Positions 47,032-56,741 of a stretch of 64,000 nt of DNA are shown one piece after another. Origin of the DNA: Ekhidna lutea (GTDB lineage Bacteria > Bacteroidota > Bacteroidia > Cytophagales > Cyclobacteriaceae); the NCBI RefSeq assembly GCF_900188325.1, contig NZ_FZPD01000001.1:558001-622000 (forward strand). Reading direction: 5' to 3'. Within the stretch, counting starts at the first letter, position 1; every line of letters begins with the position of its first letter. A program made the translations under genes and the position numbers. The notes below the pieces were generated by a model that saw only the letters and a program-made list of their open reading frames with translations, made no database searches and had not been told where the DNA came from.

Positions 47032-49854
47032 TTGAAGAAGCGAGAAGAAGTCATCGAGATCATTGGGGCCAGAGAGCACAATCTTAAAAATATAGATGTA
47101 ACCCTGCCAAGAAACAAGCTGATCGTTATCACAGGCATCAGCGGAAGCGGTAAGTCATCTTTGGCCTTTGATACCATCTATGCCGAAGGGCAAAGAAGGT
47201 ACATGGAGAGCTTCAGTGCGTATGCACGAGCTTTCATCGGTGATATGGAGCGTCCCGATGTGGACAAAATCAATGGTTTGAGCCCGGTTATTTCTATCGA
47301 GCAAAAAACCACTTCCAGAAACCCAAGATCTACTGTCGGTACTGTTACTGAGATTTACGATTTTTTCCGATTACTATATGCACGAGCCGGTGAGGCCTAT
47401 TCCTATCTGACCGGCAAGAAAATGACTCGTCAGTCGGAGGATCAGATCATCGACATGATTCTAAAGAATTATGGCGGTCAAAAACTGATACTTCTTGCTC
47501 CGGTTGTAAAGGGCCGTAAAGGTCATTATCGTGAATTATTTGTCCAAATCAGAAAGCTAGGATTTACGAAAGTACGAGTGAATGGTGAGGTGCAGGATCT
47601 GGTTCCCAAAATGCAAGTTGATAGGTACAAAACCCACGATATTGAAATTGTGATAGACCGCATCAAGGTTGCCGAGAAGGATAAAAAGCGAATTCGGGAA
47701 TCTGTTAGTTCAGCATTGCGACATGGAGATGGTGTGATGATGATCCAAAAGGAAGATGGAGCGATTTCTCACTTCTCAAAAAACCTCATGGATCCGGAAA
47801 CAGGTCTGGCCTATGATGAGCCGGCTCCAAACACATTCTCTTTTAACTCTCCTTACGGAGCGTGTCAGGAGTGTAATGGTCTTGGAGTCATTGAGGAAAT
47901 CTCAAAAGAATCTGTGATACCAGACCCATCCTTGAGTATCAGCAGGGGAGGAATAGCACCATTAGGTGAGTATCGTGACATTTGGATTTTTAAGAAGATT
48001 GAAGCAATTCTGAAACGTCACAAAGTCAACTTATCTACTCCCCTTAAGAAAATTCCTGAAGATGTCATCGAGGTATTACTCTATGGCGATAGCGTGCCTG
48101 TTGCAGTTAGTTCGGTCAAATATCCGGGTACGGACTGGCATACAAAATTTGAGGGTATTATCAATTTTCTCGAAAAGCAGAAAGACGGGGGTACGGAGAA
48201 ATTGCAGTCCTGGGTAAAGGAATTTACTGACTCAAAAACCTGTCCTAATTGCAAAGGATATCGATTAAAAAAAGAGGCACTCCACTATAAAATTGCTGAT
48301 AAGCACATTGGTGAACTGGCGGAGATGGACATTAAAGCCCTTACTAGCTGGATTACCGGAATTGAAGAGAAATTAAATGAACGGCAGCTTGTCATTGCCA
48401 CAGAGGTACTGAAAGAACTTCGAAAACGGATTGGCTTTTTAATGGACGTTGGATTAGAGTATCTCAACCTCAATCGCCCGCTGAGAACCTTGTCCGGTGG
48501 AGAAGCGCAGCGAATACGCCTGGCCACCCAGATTGGAACACAACTTGTAAATGTGCTTTACATTTTGGATGAGCCAAGCATTGGATTGCATCAGCGAGAT
48601 AATGTAAAGTTGATTCAGGCACTTAAAGACCTCAGAGATTTAGGGAATACGGTCATTGTGGTGGAGCACGACAAAGACATGATGATGGCCTCCGACGAAG
48701 TTGTGGATATAGGACCCGGTGCGGGCAGGCATGGTGGACAGATTGTAGCCAAAGGCACCCCGAAAGAGTTTCTTAAGTTGGGCAGCTCTACAGCGGATTA
48801 CCTGAAAGGCTTGAGAAAGATTGAAATCCCGAGTGAGCGTCGAAGCAGTAACGGTAAGTGGTTGGAGCTTTATGGGGCTACTGGTCATAACCTAAAGGGT
48901 GTAGACCTTAAACTTCCTCTTGGAAATCTGATTCTGGTTACCGGAGTTTCAGGAAGCGGAAAATCTACGTTGATTCATGAGACCCTTTACCCACTCCTGA
49001 AAAAGCATTTATATAAAAGTCGTAAAGACCCATTACCATATAAGAAGGTGAAGGGCGTGGATCATCTGGATAAAATCATTGAGGTAGATCAGTCCCCTAT
49101 TGGGCGAACACCAAGATCCAATCCGGCTACTTATACCGGGGTGTTTTCAGAAATCAGAAGCCTTTTTGCCCAGCTACCTGAAGCCAAGATCAGAGGATAT
49201 AAGCCCGGCCGATTTTCTTTCAATGTAAAAGGCGGTCGTTGCGAGACATGTGGAGGAGGAGGCATGCGTCTGATTGAAATGGATTTCTTGCCAGACGTGC
49301 ATGTGCCATGCGAGACCTGTAAAGGCAAGCGATACAATCGGGAAACATTGGAGGTTCGATTCAAAGGAAAGTCTATTTCTGATGTTCTCGATATGACTGT
49401 CTCACAGTCCGTCGGGTTTTTTGAAAAGCAACCCAGAATTGTAAGAAAGCTCAAGACCCTGGATGAAGTTGGGCTCGGATATATCTCGTTGGGTCAACAT
49501 GCAACAACCCTGTCCGGAGGGGAAGCTCAGCGCGTGAAACTGGCTACTGAACTGTCCAAAAAGGATACAGGCAAAACTTTCTACATCCTGGATGAGCCTA
49601 CGACAGGTCTGCACTTTCAGGATATTGAACACCTGCTTGATGTGTTACAACGCTTGGTAGATAAAGGCAATACCGTCCTCATTATCGAGCATAACATGGA
49701 CGTGATTAAAGTGGCCGATCACATCATAGATCTGGGCCCTGAAGGTGGCTTTGCCGGTGGAGAAATCATCGCTCAGGGGACTCCCGAAGAAATCACCAAA
49801 GTCAAGGGTAGTTATACGGCCAAGTTCCTTAAAGAAGAGCTGGAGAGCAGTTAA
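47032..49854 (+). CDS. uvrA: excinuclease ABC subunit A
   Basis: 940 residues, full length. Two ABC ATPase modules: Walker A GISGSGKSS near residue 35 and GVSGSGKST near 640, signature LSGGEAQRIRLA and LSGGEAQRVKLA, Walker B LDEPSIGLHQRD and LDEPTTGLHFQD. Zinc motifs CQECNGLG and CETCGGGG are intact. It finds bulky DNA lesions with UvrB in nucleotide excision repair. The start is TTG at 47032; a TAA closes the frame at 47026, and this gives the normal N-terminus (VIEIIGAREHNLKNIDVTLP). The 3' end of uvrC is in the same window at 63830. Confidence 0.97.
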   Translation: MKKREEVIEIIGAREHNLKNIDVTLPRNKLIVITGISGSGKSSLAFDTIYAEGQRRYMESFSAYARAFIGDMERPDVDKINGLSPVISIEQKTTSRNPRSTVGTVTEIYDFFRLLYARAGEAYSYLTGKKMTRQSEDQIIDMILKNYGGQKLILLAPVVKGRKGHYRELFVQIRKLGFTKVRVNGEVQDLVPKMQVDRYKTHDIEIVIDRIKVAEKDKKRIRESVSSALRHGDGVMMIQKEDGAISHFSKNLMDPETGLAYDEPAPNTFSFNSPYGACQECNGLGVIEEISKESVIPDPSLSISRGGIAPLGEYRDIWIFKKIEAILKRHKVNLSTPLKKIPEDVIEVLLYGDSVPVAVSSVKYPGTDWHTKFEGIINFLEKQKDGGTEKLQSWVKEFTDSKTCPNCKGYRLKKEALHYKIADKHIGELAEMDIKALTSWITGIEEKLNERQLVIATEVLKELRKRIGFLMDVGLEYLNLNRPLRTLSGGEAQRIRLATQIGTQLVNVLYILDEPSIGLHQRDNVKLIQALKDLRDLGNTVIVVEHDKDMMMASDEVVDIGPGAGRHGGQIVAKGTPKEFLKLGSSTADYLKGLRKIEIPSERRSSNGKWLELYGATGHNLKGVDLKLPLGNLILVTGVSGSGKSTLIHETLYPLLKKHLYKSRKDPLPYKKVKGVDHLDKIIEVDQSPIGRTPRSNPATYTGVFSEIRSLFAQLPEAKIRGYKPGRFSFNVKGGRCETCGGGGMRLIEMDFLPDVHVPCETCKGKRYNRETLEVRFKGKSISDVLDMTVSQSVGFFEKQPRIVRKLKTLDEVGLGYISLGQHATTLSGGEAQRVKLATELSKKDTGKTFYILDEPTTGLHFQDIEHLLDVLQRLVDKGNTVLIIEHNMDVIKVADHIIDLGPEGGFAGGEIIAQGTPEEITKVKGSYTAKFLKEELESS

Positions 49855-49909
49855 TCAATTCAATTTGCTTCTTTCAGTATTCCCTTGGGAGAGCAGCCCT
49901 TAGGATGCT

Positions 49910-49926
49910 CGAGTCATGGGAATCTC
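49910..49926. repeat. 17-base intergenic repeat, copy 1
   Basis: CGAGTCATGGGAATCTC, identical to 52355-52371. Near it, GTGCCTCAC (49969-49977) is the complement of GTGAGGCAC, which sits beside the other copy. Both lie between genes, suggesting a longer mobile repeat family. Confidence 0.55.
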
Positions 49927-50042
49927 TTGATGAAGAAGGATTTTTCTTCTAAGATTCCCAAGTGGCCCGTGCCTCACTAGCAAAAGGAATAGTCAAATTC
50001 CATTGCAAGAAACTCAGGAATTTTCAGCAAGCCTAGTCTGCC

Positions 50043-50345
50043 TCAATTCACTATTGATTGAATATTATTTAACTCCCTGAAATAGTAATAATCACCATGG
50101 AAATCAAAAGCAAAGTCGCTTTCCTGAAGGATCATGTGATCTTCCATACTGATCTGATTGTTCGCAACCTCTGTTAATGGAAATTCTCGAATGAATGATC
50201 CATCGTATCCATAAACCTTTACCATTTTTTGGAACACAAGATCAGTGTCAAGTTGCATACTCAATCCTTGATTGGTTTGCATTGGTGCTTCGGCGCTGAC
50301 AAAAGCAGATGCCGTGAGCAGAAATAGTAGAAAAAGTGATTTCAT
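50043..50345 (-). CDS. small secreted protein, unknown
   Basis: 100 residues with a signal peptide (MKSLFLLFLLTASAFVSAEA). The mature part reads VFQKMVKVYGYDGSFIREFPL and ends in an acidic, aromatic stretch (FAFDFHGDYYYF). No family is recognised. It stands alone after uvrA. Confidence 0.6.
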   Translation of the reverse strand: MKSLFLLFLLTASAFVSAEAPMQTNQGLSMQLDTDLVFQKMVKVYGYDGSFIREFPLTEVANNQISMEDHMILQESDFAFDFHGDYYYFRELNNIQSIVN

Positions 50346-50534
50346 TTTTAGTCTTTAATTGAGTTTTTAGTCCGTTGTATCTAACGACGAATTAATGACC
50401 GGGTTTGTTAATTATCATTAACGGTGAAGTTGATTTAGTTAAAGATTTGTTAAAAACCACTCATCCGTTCATGCATTCATCCATGAAATTTTGTCTGGTT
50501 AAAATCGTTGCTGCTTGATTAGCTTTAGACCCGA

Positions 50535-51566
50535 ATGACCAAGAATAAAATATACTGGCTGTGTCAGATCCTGGGGTGGGGGATTTATGGGTTTATACAG
50601 ATTTTCCTGTACACCATAGCTGAGCGGTTTGATGTGACACAGGCACTGGGTGTACTCTACCAGGTTCTTTACTTCATCGCCACCACACACTTACTTCGAA
50701 ATCTCATCATCCGGTTTGGGTGGCTAAACCTGAGGTTAAGTCATTTGATACCGCGGATACTGGCAGTTACGCTGATACTAAGTGCATTGAATTATGGGTA
50801 TTTGCTTAGCATCGAGTACTTCACAGGCACCATTTCAAAAATGGATCTGATGTTCCTTACGGTGCTAATAAACACCTTGGGTTATTGGGCGATCTATTTC
50901 ATTTGGACCATTTTCTACTTTGCTTTTCACTACGTGGAGAGGTACAATAAATCATTGAAAGCAGAAACTGCGGCCAGAGAGGTAGAATTGAACAATCTTA
51001 AAGCCCAGCTCAACCCTCATTTCATTTTTAATGCACTCAATAGTATTCGGGCATTGGTAGATGAAAACCCGAGAAAGTCTAAGGAGTCTATCACCCAGCT
51101 TTCCCATATTCTAAGAAATTCACTTATAAGTGACAGGAAAAAAATGATTCCCTTTATGGAAGAATTGAAGACGGTAATGGACTATCTGGCACTAGAGACC
51201 ATTCGGTATGAAGAACGGCTGACTACCAAGTTTGATATTGATAGAAATTCTGGAAAGTATATGATTCCACCGCTAATGTTACAGACTTTAGTTGAAAATG
51301 GAATTAAACATGGAATTTCGAACTTAAAACATGGTGGGGAAATTAGTATTAGTACGACAGTTCGCCGAAAACAACTCCATCTGCAAATACGTAATACGGG
51401 ACAGCTATCTTCCAGCATCAAGGTGGAAGAAGGCTTTGGCCTGATCAATACGCGTAAACGATTGGCTTTGATTTTTGGCGAAGACGCAAAGTTTGAAATT
51501 AAAAATGAAGATAAAACCACAGTTTTGACGACCATAGTTCTTCCTTCTACAGAGAGAATTATCTGA
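50535..51566 (+). CDS. LytS/YehU-type sensor histidine kinase
   Basis: 343 residues. Four or so N-terminal membrane helices (about 5-135) are followed by the His_kinase domain: LKAQLNPHFIFNALNSIRAL, with the phospho-His in LNPHFIFN. A GHKL-type ATPase part follows (TLVENGIKHGISNLKHGG, then GFGLINTRKRLALIFG). It phosphorylates the response regulator encoded 44 bases downstream. The stimulus is unknown. Confidence 0.9.
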   Translation: MTKNKIYWLCQILGWGIYGFIQIFLYTIAERFDVTQALGVLYQVLYFIATTHLLRNLIIRFGWLNLRLSHLIPRILAVTLILSALNYGYLLSIEYFTGTISKMDLMFLTVLINTLGYWAIYFIWTIFYFAFHYVERYNKSLKAETAAREVELNNLKAQLNPHFIFNALNSIRALVDENPRKSKESITQLSHILRNSLISDRKKMIPFMEELKTVMDYLALETIRYEERLTTKFDIDRNSGKYMIPPLMLQTLVENGIKHGISNLKHGGEISISTTVRRKQLHLQIRNTGQLSSSIKVEEGFGLINTRKRLALIFGEDAKFEIKNEDKTTVLTTIVLPSTERII

Positions 51567-51610
51567 GATTAGTGTAAATTATTTCACAAAACCTGACCAA
51601 CAGAGTAAGT

Positions 51611-52321
51611 ATGAAAGCGATTATTGTTGACGATGAAAGACTAGCTAGAAAAGAATTAGCATCTCTTCTAGCTAGCCATCCGGAAATTGAAATTGTAGAT
51701 GAAGCAGCAAATCCGGATGAGGCTGTTGAGAAAATTGAAAAACACGATCCGGATGTGGTATTTCTGGATATTCAAATGCCTGGCAAGACGGGTTTTGAAA
51801 TGCTGGAAGAAATGGAGCGCGTGCCACAGGTCATCTTCACTACCGCGTACGATGAGTTTGCATTAAAGGCTTTTGATTACAATGCACTTGATTATTTGTT
51901 AAAGCCGATTCAGCCGGAACGCTTGACAGAGAGTTTAAATAAGGTCACAATTAAGTCAGCCAAATCGGAAGGTAAAGACCAAAAATTGAGTAGCAAGGAT
52001 CAGGTTTTTGTAAAAGACGGGGACAAATGCTGGTTTGTAAAGCTGGAGGAGGTTCGCTTGTTCGAATCAGATGGCAACTATATCAAGGTCTATTTTGATA
52101 AATTCAAGCCGATGATACATAAGTCCTTAAATGCACTTGATGAGCGATTGGATGATCGCCATTTCTTCCGGGCCAGCAGAAAACACATCATTAACCTGGG
52201 CTGGGTTGAGTCCATAGATACCTGGTTCAACGGCGGTCTACTTGTGCAACTCAAAGGCGGTGAAAAAATCGAAGTAAGCCGAAGACAATCAGCAAGGTTT
52301 AGAGAGATGATGAGTTTGTAG
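51611..52321 (+). CDS. LytTR-family response regulator
   Basis: 236 residues: a receiver domain with VFLDIQMPGKTGFEMLEEM (Asp near residue 54) and the DD pair in IIVDDERLARKE. A LytTR DNA-binding domain follows (VFVKDGDKCWFVKLEEVRLF, then FFRASRKHIINLGWVESID). It is the partner of the LytS-type kinase next door; such pairs control envelope or nutrient-uptake genes. Confidence 0.92.
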   Translation: MKAIIVDDERLARKELASLLASHPEIEIVDEAANPDEAVEKIEKHDPDVVFLDIQMPGKTGFEMLEEMERVPQVIFTTAYDEFALKAFDYNALDYLLKPIQPERLTESLNKVTIKSAKSEGKDQKLSSKDQVFVKDGDKCWFVKLEEVRLFESDGNYIKVYFDKFKPMIHKSLNALDERLDDRHFFRASRKHIINLGWVESIDTWFNGGLLVQLKGGEKIEVSRRQSARFREMMSL

Positions 52322-52354
52322 ATGAATAATTTCCCTTGCGAAGTGAGGCACAAA

Positions 52355-52371
52355 CGAGTCATGGGAATCTC
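52355..52371. repeat. 17-base intergenic repeat, copy 2
   Basis: CGAGTCATGGGAATCTC, the same as at 49910-49926, preceded by GTGAGGCAC (52343-52351). Confidence 0.55.
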
Positions 52372-52452
52372 AGCATTCTATTCTTATTTTAAAACAGAAG
52401 ATGCCCAAGTCTCCAACCTTTTTAAAGGTTTCCGCAAGGGCATACGGATGAA

Positions 52453-52818
52453 TTAATCCTTAACCCTTTCCAAAAACTTCTTCTCCACCTGCCAGTCTTT
52501 GGAAAGTGTCAGGATAGCTGTAGTTTCCATTTCGGTTACATAGCCTTTCTTGTGGGTCTCTTCCCAAACTTCCATCAGGTATTTGACCCGGTCAGATTCA
52601 TTCATCCGAATAAAAACTTTGGAAAGAAACTGCCTGGATCGCTTAAACGCAGAGAGGTAATCTTCCGCTATGAAATTGTTGGCCCATTCCATCTCATCCT
52701 TTGCCTGAATTGAGTCTGCTGTTTTCTCAAGCATTTCACGCTCTTCTTCATCTAATCCATGGTAGTGAAAGATGAGAGATTTTAGAAGAAGAAGCGCTTT
52801 TTTAGTCGTTGAATCCAT
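52453..52818 (-). CDS. small helical cytosolic protein, unknown
   Basis: 121 residues, all helical by eye, without a signal peptide: KALLLLKSLIFHYHGLDEEE, then VKYLMEVWEETHKKGYVTEM. The layout slightly recalls TerB-like helical domains, but this is weak. It lies 58 bases after hemW on the same strand. Confidence 0.6.
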   Translation of the reverse strand: MDSTTKKALLLLKSLIFHYHGLDEEEREMLEKTADSIQAKDEMEWANNFIAEDYLSAFKRSRQFLSKVFIRMNESDRVKYLMEVWEETHKKGYVTEMETTAILTLSKDWQVEKKFLERVKD

Positions 52819-52876
52819 TGGTGACTCAAAAGTATTAGTTATCTGGCATTATCCCTAAGTAATTTGGTAAGTGTGA

Positions 52877-54004
52877 TTACTCAGGAAAAAATAGTCTCAG
52901 GGCAATTTCGTCTGCAACCAAAAATCCTCTGGACTTAAGCCTTAGGTAATTCCCCTCGGTCGCTACTAAATCTTTTTCCCGAAGTTCATCGATAAATCCT
53001 GAATGAAGTTTGAGAAGTGATTCACCAGCTCGTTCCTCAATGGCGATTAAGTCCAGTCCTTTAGCTGTTCTAAGCTGGGTTAAAATTTGCTCGTTGAGTC
53101 GTTGGGTATCTGATAGCTGCTCTGTTTCTGAATAGGAAAGGCCTTCTTTTATAGCCTTGATGTATTTTGGGTTGTTTCGGACATTAAAACTTCGTGTCGT
53201 TCCATTAAATGAGTGTGCTCCGGGACCAACACCCAGATATGGCACACCCGACCAGTAAGCATTGTTATGTCTGGAGTAAAAACCTTCTTTTCCAAAATTT
53301 GAAACTTCATATTGCACGAAACCAGCCCTTTTTAGAAAGTCAATCGCAAGTAAATATTGAGCAGCCGCTTCATCTTCCGGTACCTGTATGAGCCTGTTCT
53401 CTTTTTCCCACTTCCCGAAAACCGTTTTGTCTTCAATCGTCAATCCATACAGCGAGATATGCTCTGGATCCAATTGCACAATGGTGCTCAAGTCCTTCTC
53501 CCAGTCCGATCGATCATGATCCGGAATCGCATAAATGAGATCTAATGATATATTGTCAAAACCCACAGCTCTGGCATTCTCATAAGCAGTTTTGGCTTCA
53601 GTTGATGAATGAACCCGATTCATCCAGGTCAGTTTTTCTTCATTAAATGTTTGTACACCGACACTCAGGCGATTGATGCCCTGCTTATACATTGCAGAAG
53701 CTTTTTCAGGTGTAAGATCTTCGGGATTTGCTTCCAGAGTTATTTCTGGTGAATCTCCCAGCCGGAAGTTTTCTTTTATGCTTGTCAGCAGGTGCTCAAA
53801 CTGAGTTTTAGTCAGCAATGAGGGAGTGCCACCTCCAAAGTATATGGTTTCAATGGTCTCGTTTATATAGTCTCTTCGCGACCGAATTTCCTGACCGATT
53901 GCATTCACCATTTCACTTTGAGTTTTTAGGTTCGTGCTGAAATGGAAGTCGCAGTAATGACACGCCTGCCTGCAAAAAGGAATATGAATGTATATGCCAG
54001 CCAT
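52877..54004 (-). CDS. hemW: radical-SAM heme chaperone HemW
   Basis: 375 residues. It opens AGIYIHIPFCRQACHYCDFH, with the CxxxCxxC [4Fe-4S] motif of radical-SAM proteins. ETIYFGGGTPSLL and LSVGVQTFNEEKL are typical of the HemN/HemW group, and the C-terminal winged-helix-like HemW domain is present (LNEQILTQLRTAKGLDL). HemW lacks coproporphyrinogen oxidase activity in most species and inserts heme into respiratory enzymes. Its length and lack of the longer N-terminus fit HemW rather than HemN. Confidence 0.9.
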   Translation of the reverse strand: MAGIYIHIPFCRQACHYCDFHFSTNLKTQSEMVNAIGQEIRSRRDYINETIETIYFGGGTPSLLTKTQFEHLLTSIKENFRLGDSPEITLEANPEDLTPEKASAMYKQGINRLSVGVQTFNEEKLTWMNRVHSSTEAKTAYENARAVGFDNISLDLIYAIPDHDRSDWEKDLSTIVQLDPEHISLYGLTIEDKTVFGKWEKENRLIQVPEDEAAAQYLLAIDFLKRAGFVQYEVSNFGKEGFYSRHNNAYWSGVPYLGVGPGAHSFNGTTRSFNVRNNPKYIKAIKEGLSYSETEQLSDTQRLNEQILTQLRTAKGLDLIAIEERAGESLLKLHSGFIDELREKDLVATEGNYLRLKSRGFLVADEIALRLFFPE

Positions 54005-54030
54005 GATTTCAGGCTAAATTGCAAAGACCC

Positions 54031-55638
54031 ATGCAAAGAATCTTCATTCTGTTGTTTTTTATAAATGGGATAGGACTACACGCCCAGGTACCTTCGCAAA
54101 TTTTTGTAGATAATGAGCGAAAGGAAAATCGATCTTTTAAAGACACGCTTGACCTGGTGACTCACATTAGAAAGTATCAAATAGATTGGCTAGACCGGGG
54201 TTATTTTTTTACCGGTGTTGATTCAGTTAATTCAGGCGATACGGTTAATATCTATTTACATAAAGGAGATAAATACACCTATAAAAGCTCTGAGCTTGGA
54301 CGATCAAGACTGCATGGGAAATTAAAAAATGTTCTTATTGATCATATCAACAATGGGTATCCTTTTGCATCCATTCGGCTAGATTCAATTCAAATGGTTG
54401 AATCTACTTTGATGCCTAAAGTGTCCATAAACACTGGACCTCTCATTAGATACGACTCAGCTTTTCTATTTAAGGATATCACAACAGACCGAGGCTATAT
54501 GTACAAGCTTCTTGACATTGTTCCCGAAGATCGATTTAGTGAACGTAACTACAGGTCGATTCAAAAAAAAATGAGAAGAACTTCAATTTTGCATCTGGAC
54601 AGACCAACAGATATTTCATTCAAAAACGAAAAAGCAACCGTTTTTCTTGACATATCAGAGAATGAATCTAATTCTTTTCAAGGTGTGCTAGGTCTCCAGC
54701 AGGTAGATGCGGGCAATACGGTCTTCGTTGGAAATTTGGCACTCGATATTCAAAACCTTTTTAAATCAGGAAAGCAATTCCAGTTTACCTGGGAACGTTT
54801 TTCAGCAGAATCACAGCAATTGGATATTTATTATAAACATCCATTTATACTTGAATCTTCGATTTCTCCATCTTTCAATCTGAACATTCTAAAACAAGAC
54901 ACCACTTTTCTGACTAGAACTTTGGCCCTTGGCCTATACACCTATATATCCCCATCATCGGAATTACACCTTGAATATGAGCAAACCAACGGCACGCTGC
55001 TTTCTACCGACCTGTCAACCATTGCAAACGCTGGATTAGCTGACTTTACTCGTACCACTTATGGGGCAAGAATTAGTTCTGGAAATATTCGAACACTTCA
55101 AAAGCTCAATGAGAATGTTGTTTGGAATGCAGGAATGTCTTTAGGTAATAAAAAAGTCAATAGAAACCTCAACCTACCTGATGTGTATTATGATTCCATT
55201 GATATTGAAACTGAGTTTTATCGATTGAATGCACAGATTGCCTATCAGGTTAGGATTTTACGAAAGCAAGCATTTTATAACGACATTGATGTTGGTATGT
55301 TGATAAACGACCAGCTTTTGACAAACGAAATGTATAGAAGAGGAGGTTTGCAATCTCTTAGAGGGTTTAACGAGAGGTCAATCTTCGCAGAAAAGTACCT
55401 TTTGAGTCGCAGTGAGTTCAGGTCATTCTTTGAGGAAGAAAGCTACTTGCAGGTTTTTTATGACCAAATGCTTGTGACTGGTAAAGTGCATGCCAATTAT
55501 CTTTTTGGTTTTGGACTTGGATTTGCACTTGCTACATCGTCTGGCCAGTTTAGTTTTGCCCTGGCAGTTGGCAACTCCGGTGGTCAAACCTCATTTTCAG
55601 AAATAAAAGTTCATTTTGGATATATCTCCAGATTTTAA
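54031..55638 (+). CDS. Omp85/BamA-like outer-membrane barrel protein
   Basis: 535 residues. Signal peptide MQRIFILLFFINGIGLHAQ, then two or three POTRA-like segments (about 25-190), then a 16-strand barrel with GLQSLRGFNERSIFAEKYLL. The latter contains the conserved LRGF motif of Omp85 proteins. It may help insert or export outer-membrane proteins; the partner is unknown. The ATG at 54031 opens the signal peptide (a TTG lies at 54019). The stop overlaps the next start by one base (TAATG). Confidence 0.75.
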   Translation: MQRIFILLFFINGIGLHAQVPSQIFVDNERKENRSFKDTLDLVTHIRKYQIDWLDRGYFFTGVDSVNSGDTVNIYLHKGDKYTYKSSELGRSRLHGKLKNVLIDHINNGYPFASIRLDSIQMVESTLMPKVSINTGPLIRYDSAFLFKDITTDRGYMYKLLDIVPEDRFSERNYRSIQKKMRRTSILHLDRPTDISFKNEKATVFLDISENESNSFQGVLGLQQVDAGNTVFVGNLALDIQNLFKSGKQFQFTWERFSAESQQLDIYYKHPFILESSISPSFNLNILKQDTTFLTRTLALGLYTYISPSSELHLEYEQTNGTLLSTDLSTIANAGLADFTRTTYGARISSGNIRTLQKLNENVVWNAGMSLGNKKVNRNLNLPDVYYDSIDIETEFYRLNAQIAYQVRILRKQAFYNDIDVGMLINDQLLTNEMYRRGGLQSLRGFNERSIFAEKYLLSRSEFRSFFEEESYLQVFYDQMLVTGKVHANYLFGFGLGFALATSSGQFSFALAVGNSGGQTSFSEIKVHFGYISRF

Positions 55639-56720
55639 TGAAAAATATAGTTAGCCTGATTTTCATCGTCCAAACACTCTTGGCTTTTTGCCAACAAGAT
55701 ACGGTGGTGGTAACCGATTACACCAAAGTTATGGTTGGCACGGATGTGAATGGAGAGCTTTTTCCTATTACATCACTTGAAAATGTAAATCAAGCTGGAG
55801 TTTTTATCAATGGCGTGCCAAACGGAAGAATACGGATTTGTAATCCGGCGAATCTTTCAATTTGGGTGAATGGAAGGCTTCAGGATTTAATTATAGGTTG
55901 TGAGTATTATACATCGAAAGACTTATTTCTTTCTTCAAAAACCGATACATTATTTCTCTCATTCAGCAGTCCCCATACGCTTGAAAATCTAAAATGTGAA
56001 TTGGTTGTTTTTGAGGACCTGCTTGTTATTAAAGATGAGATTTCTATTCAACGGGAGGTTAGAAATACCATGAGTGAGTTTGTCATTAGCTCACTAATTA
56101 TTTTGACAGCTTTTCTGGGTTTTATTTTATTGAAATTTCCGGGACGAGTCTCTTACCTGCTGGAAAAAGCTTTCACATTTAAAGTCAGCGCATATGAATT
56201 TATAAACACTAGTTTTTTTGGAAGCTCAAGCATGAGCCTGGTAGCGTTCTATTCATTGTCATTGTCATTTGTTGCGGTTTATGTTAATAGTTTACTTGGA
56301 TTAAACTTCTTCATATATCCCACAAGCTTCACAGAATTTATTTGGAGCTGGTTAAAAATTGCTTGTGGTGTGTTTGGTTTGTTCATTATAAAGTGGCTTG
56401 TGATTTCTGCCGTTGCAGCACTATTTCGTTTTCGTGGGCTTAAAAATTTCCAGCTATTTGACTTTATTAATTTCCACACGATCCTTCTTTTACCAATAAT
56501 GTTTTTTCTGGTCACAGATTTTATAATTAACACAGCAGCAGAGAGTTGGATTACAGATCGCATGATCACCCTATTCCCAGTTGGGATTATACTTTTTGTG
56601 GTTTGGTTTACTTTAAAGTTTGTTAATAATTCTCCACGTAAAAAACTTATGATTATTTCCTACCTTTGTGCCACGGAAATCATCCCTGTCATAATTTTTC
56701 TGGGATGGTTCTATAAATAA
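55638..56720 (+). CDS. DUF4271 membrane protein
   Basis: 360 residues. A signal peptide and an N-terminal beta-rich domain (to about 145) are followed by about six membrane helices (for example SSLIILTAFLGFILL, SMSLVAFYSLSLSFVAVYV). DUF4271 proteins typically precede hemD in this phylum, as here, and some are linked to gliding and type IX secretion. It overlaps the Omp85-like gene by one base. Confidence 0.75.
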   Translation: MKNIVSLIFIVQTLLAFCQQDTVVVTDYTKVMVGTDVNGELFPITSLENVNQAGVFINGVPNGRIRICNPANLSIWVNGRLQDLIIGCEYYTSKDLFLSSKTDTLFLSFSSPHTLENLKCELVVFEDLLVIKDEISIQREVRNTMSEFVISSLIILTAFLGFILLKFPGRVSYLLEKAFTFKVSAYEFINTSFFGSSSMSLVAFYSLSLSFVAVYVNSLLGLNFFIYPTSFTEFIWSWLKIACGVFGLFIIKWLVISAVAALFRFRGLKNFQLFDFINFHTILLLPIMFFLVTDFIINTAAESWITDRMITLFPVGIILFVVWFTLKFVNNSPRKKLMIISYLCATEIIPVIIFLGWFYK

Positions 56721-56741
56721 TCATAAAAACCAGAGACTTAC

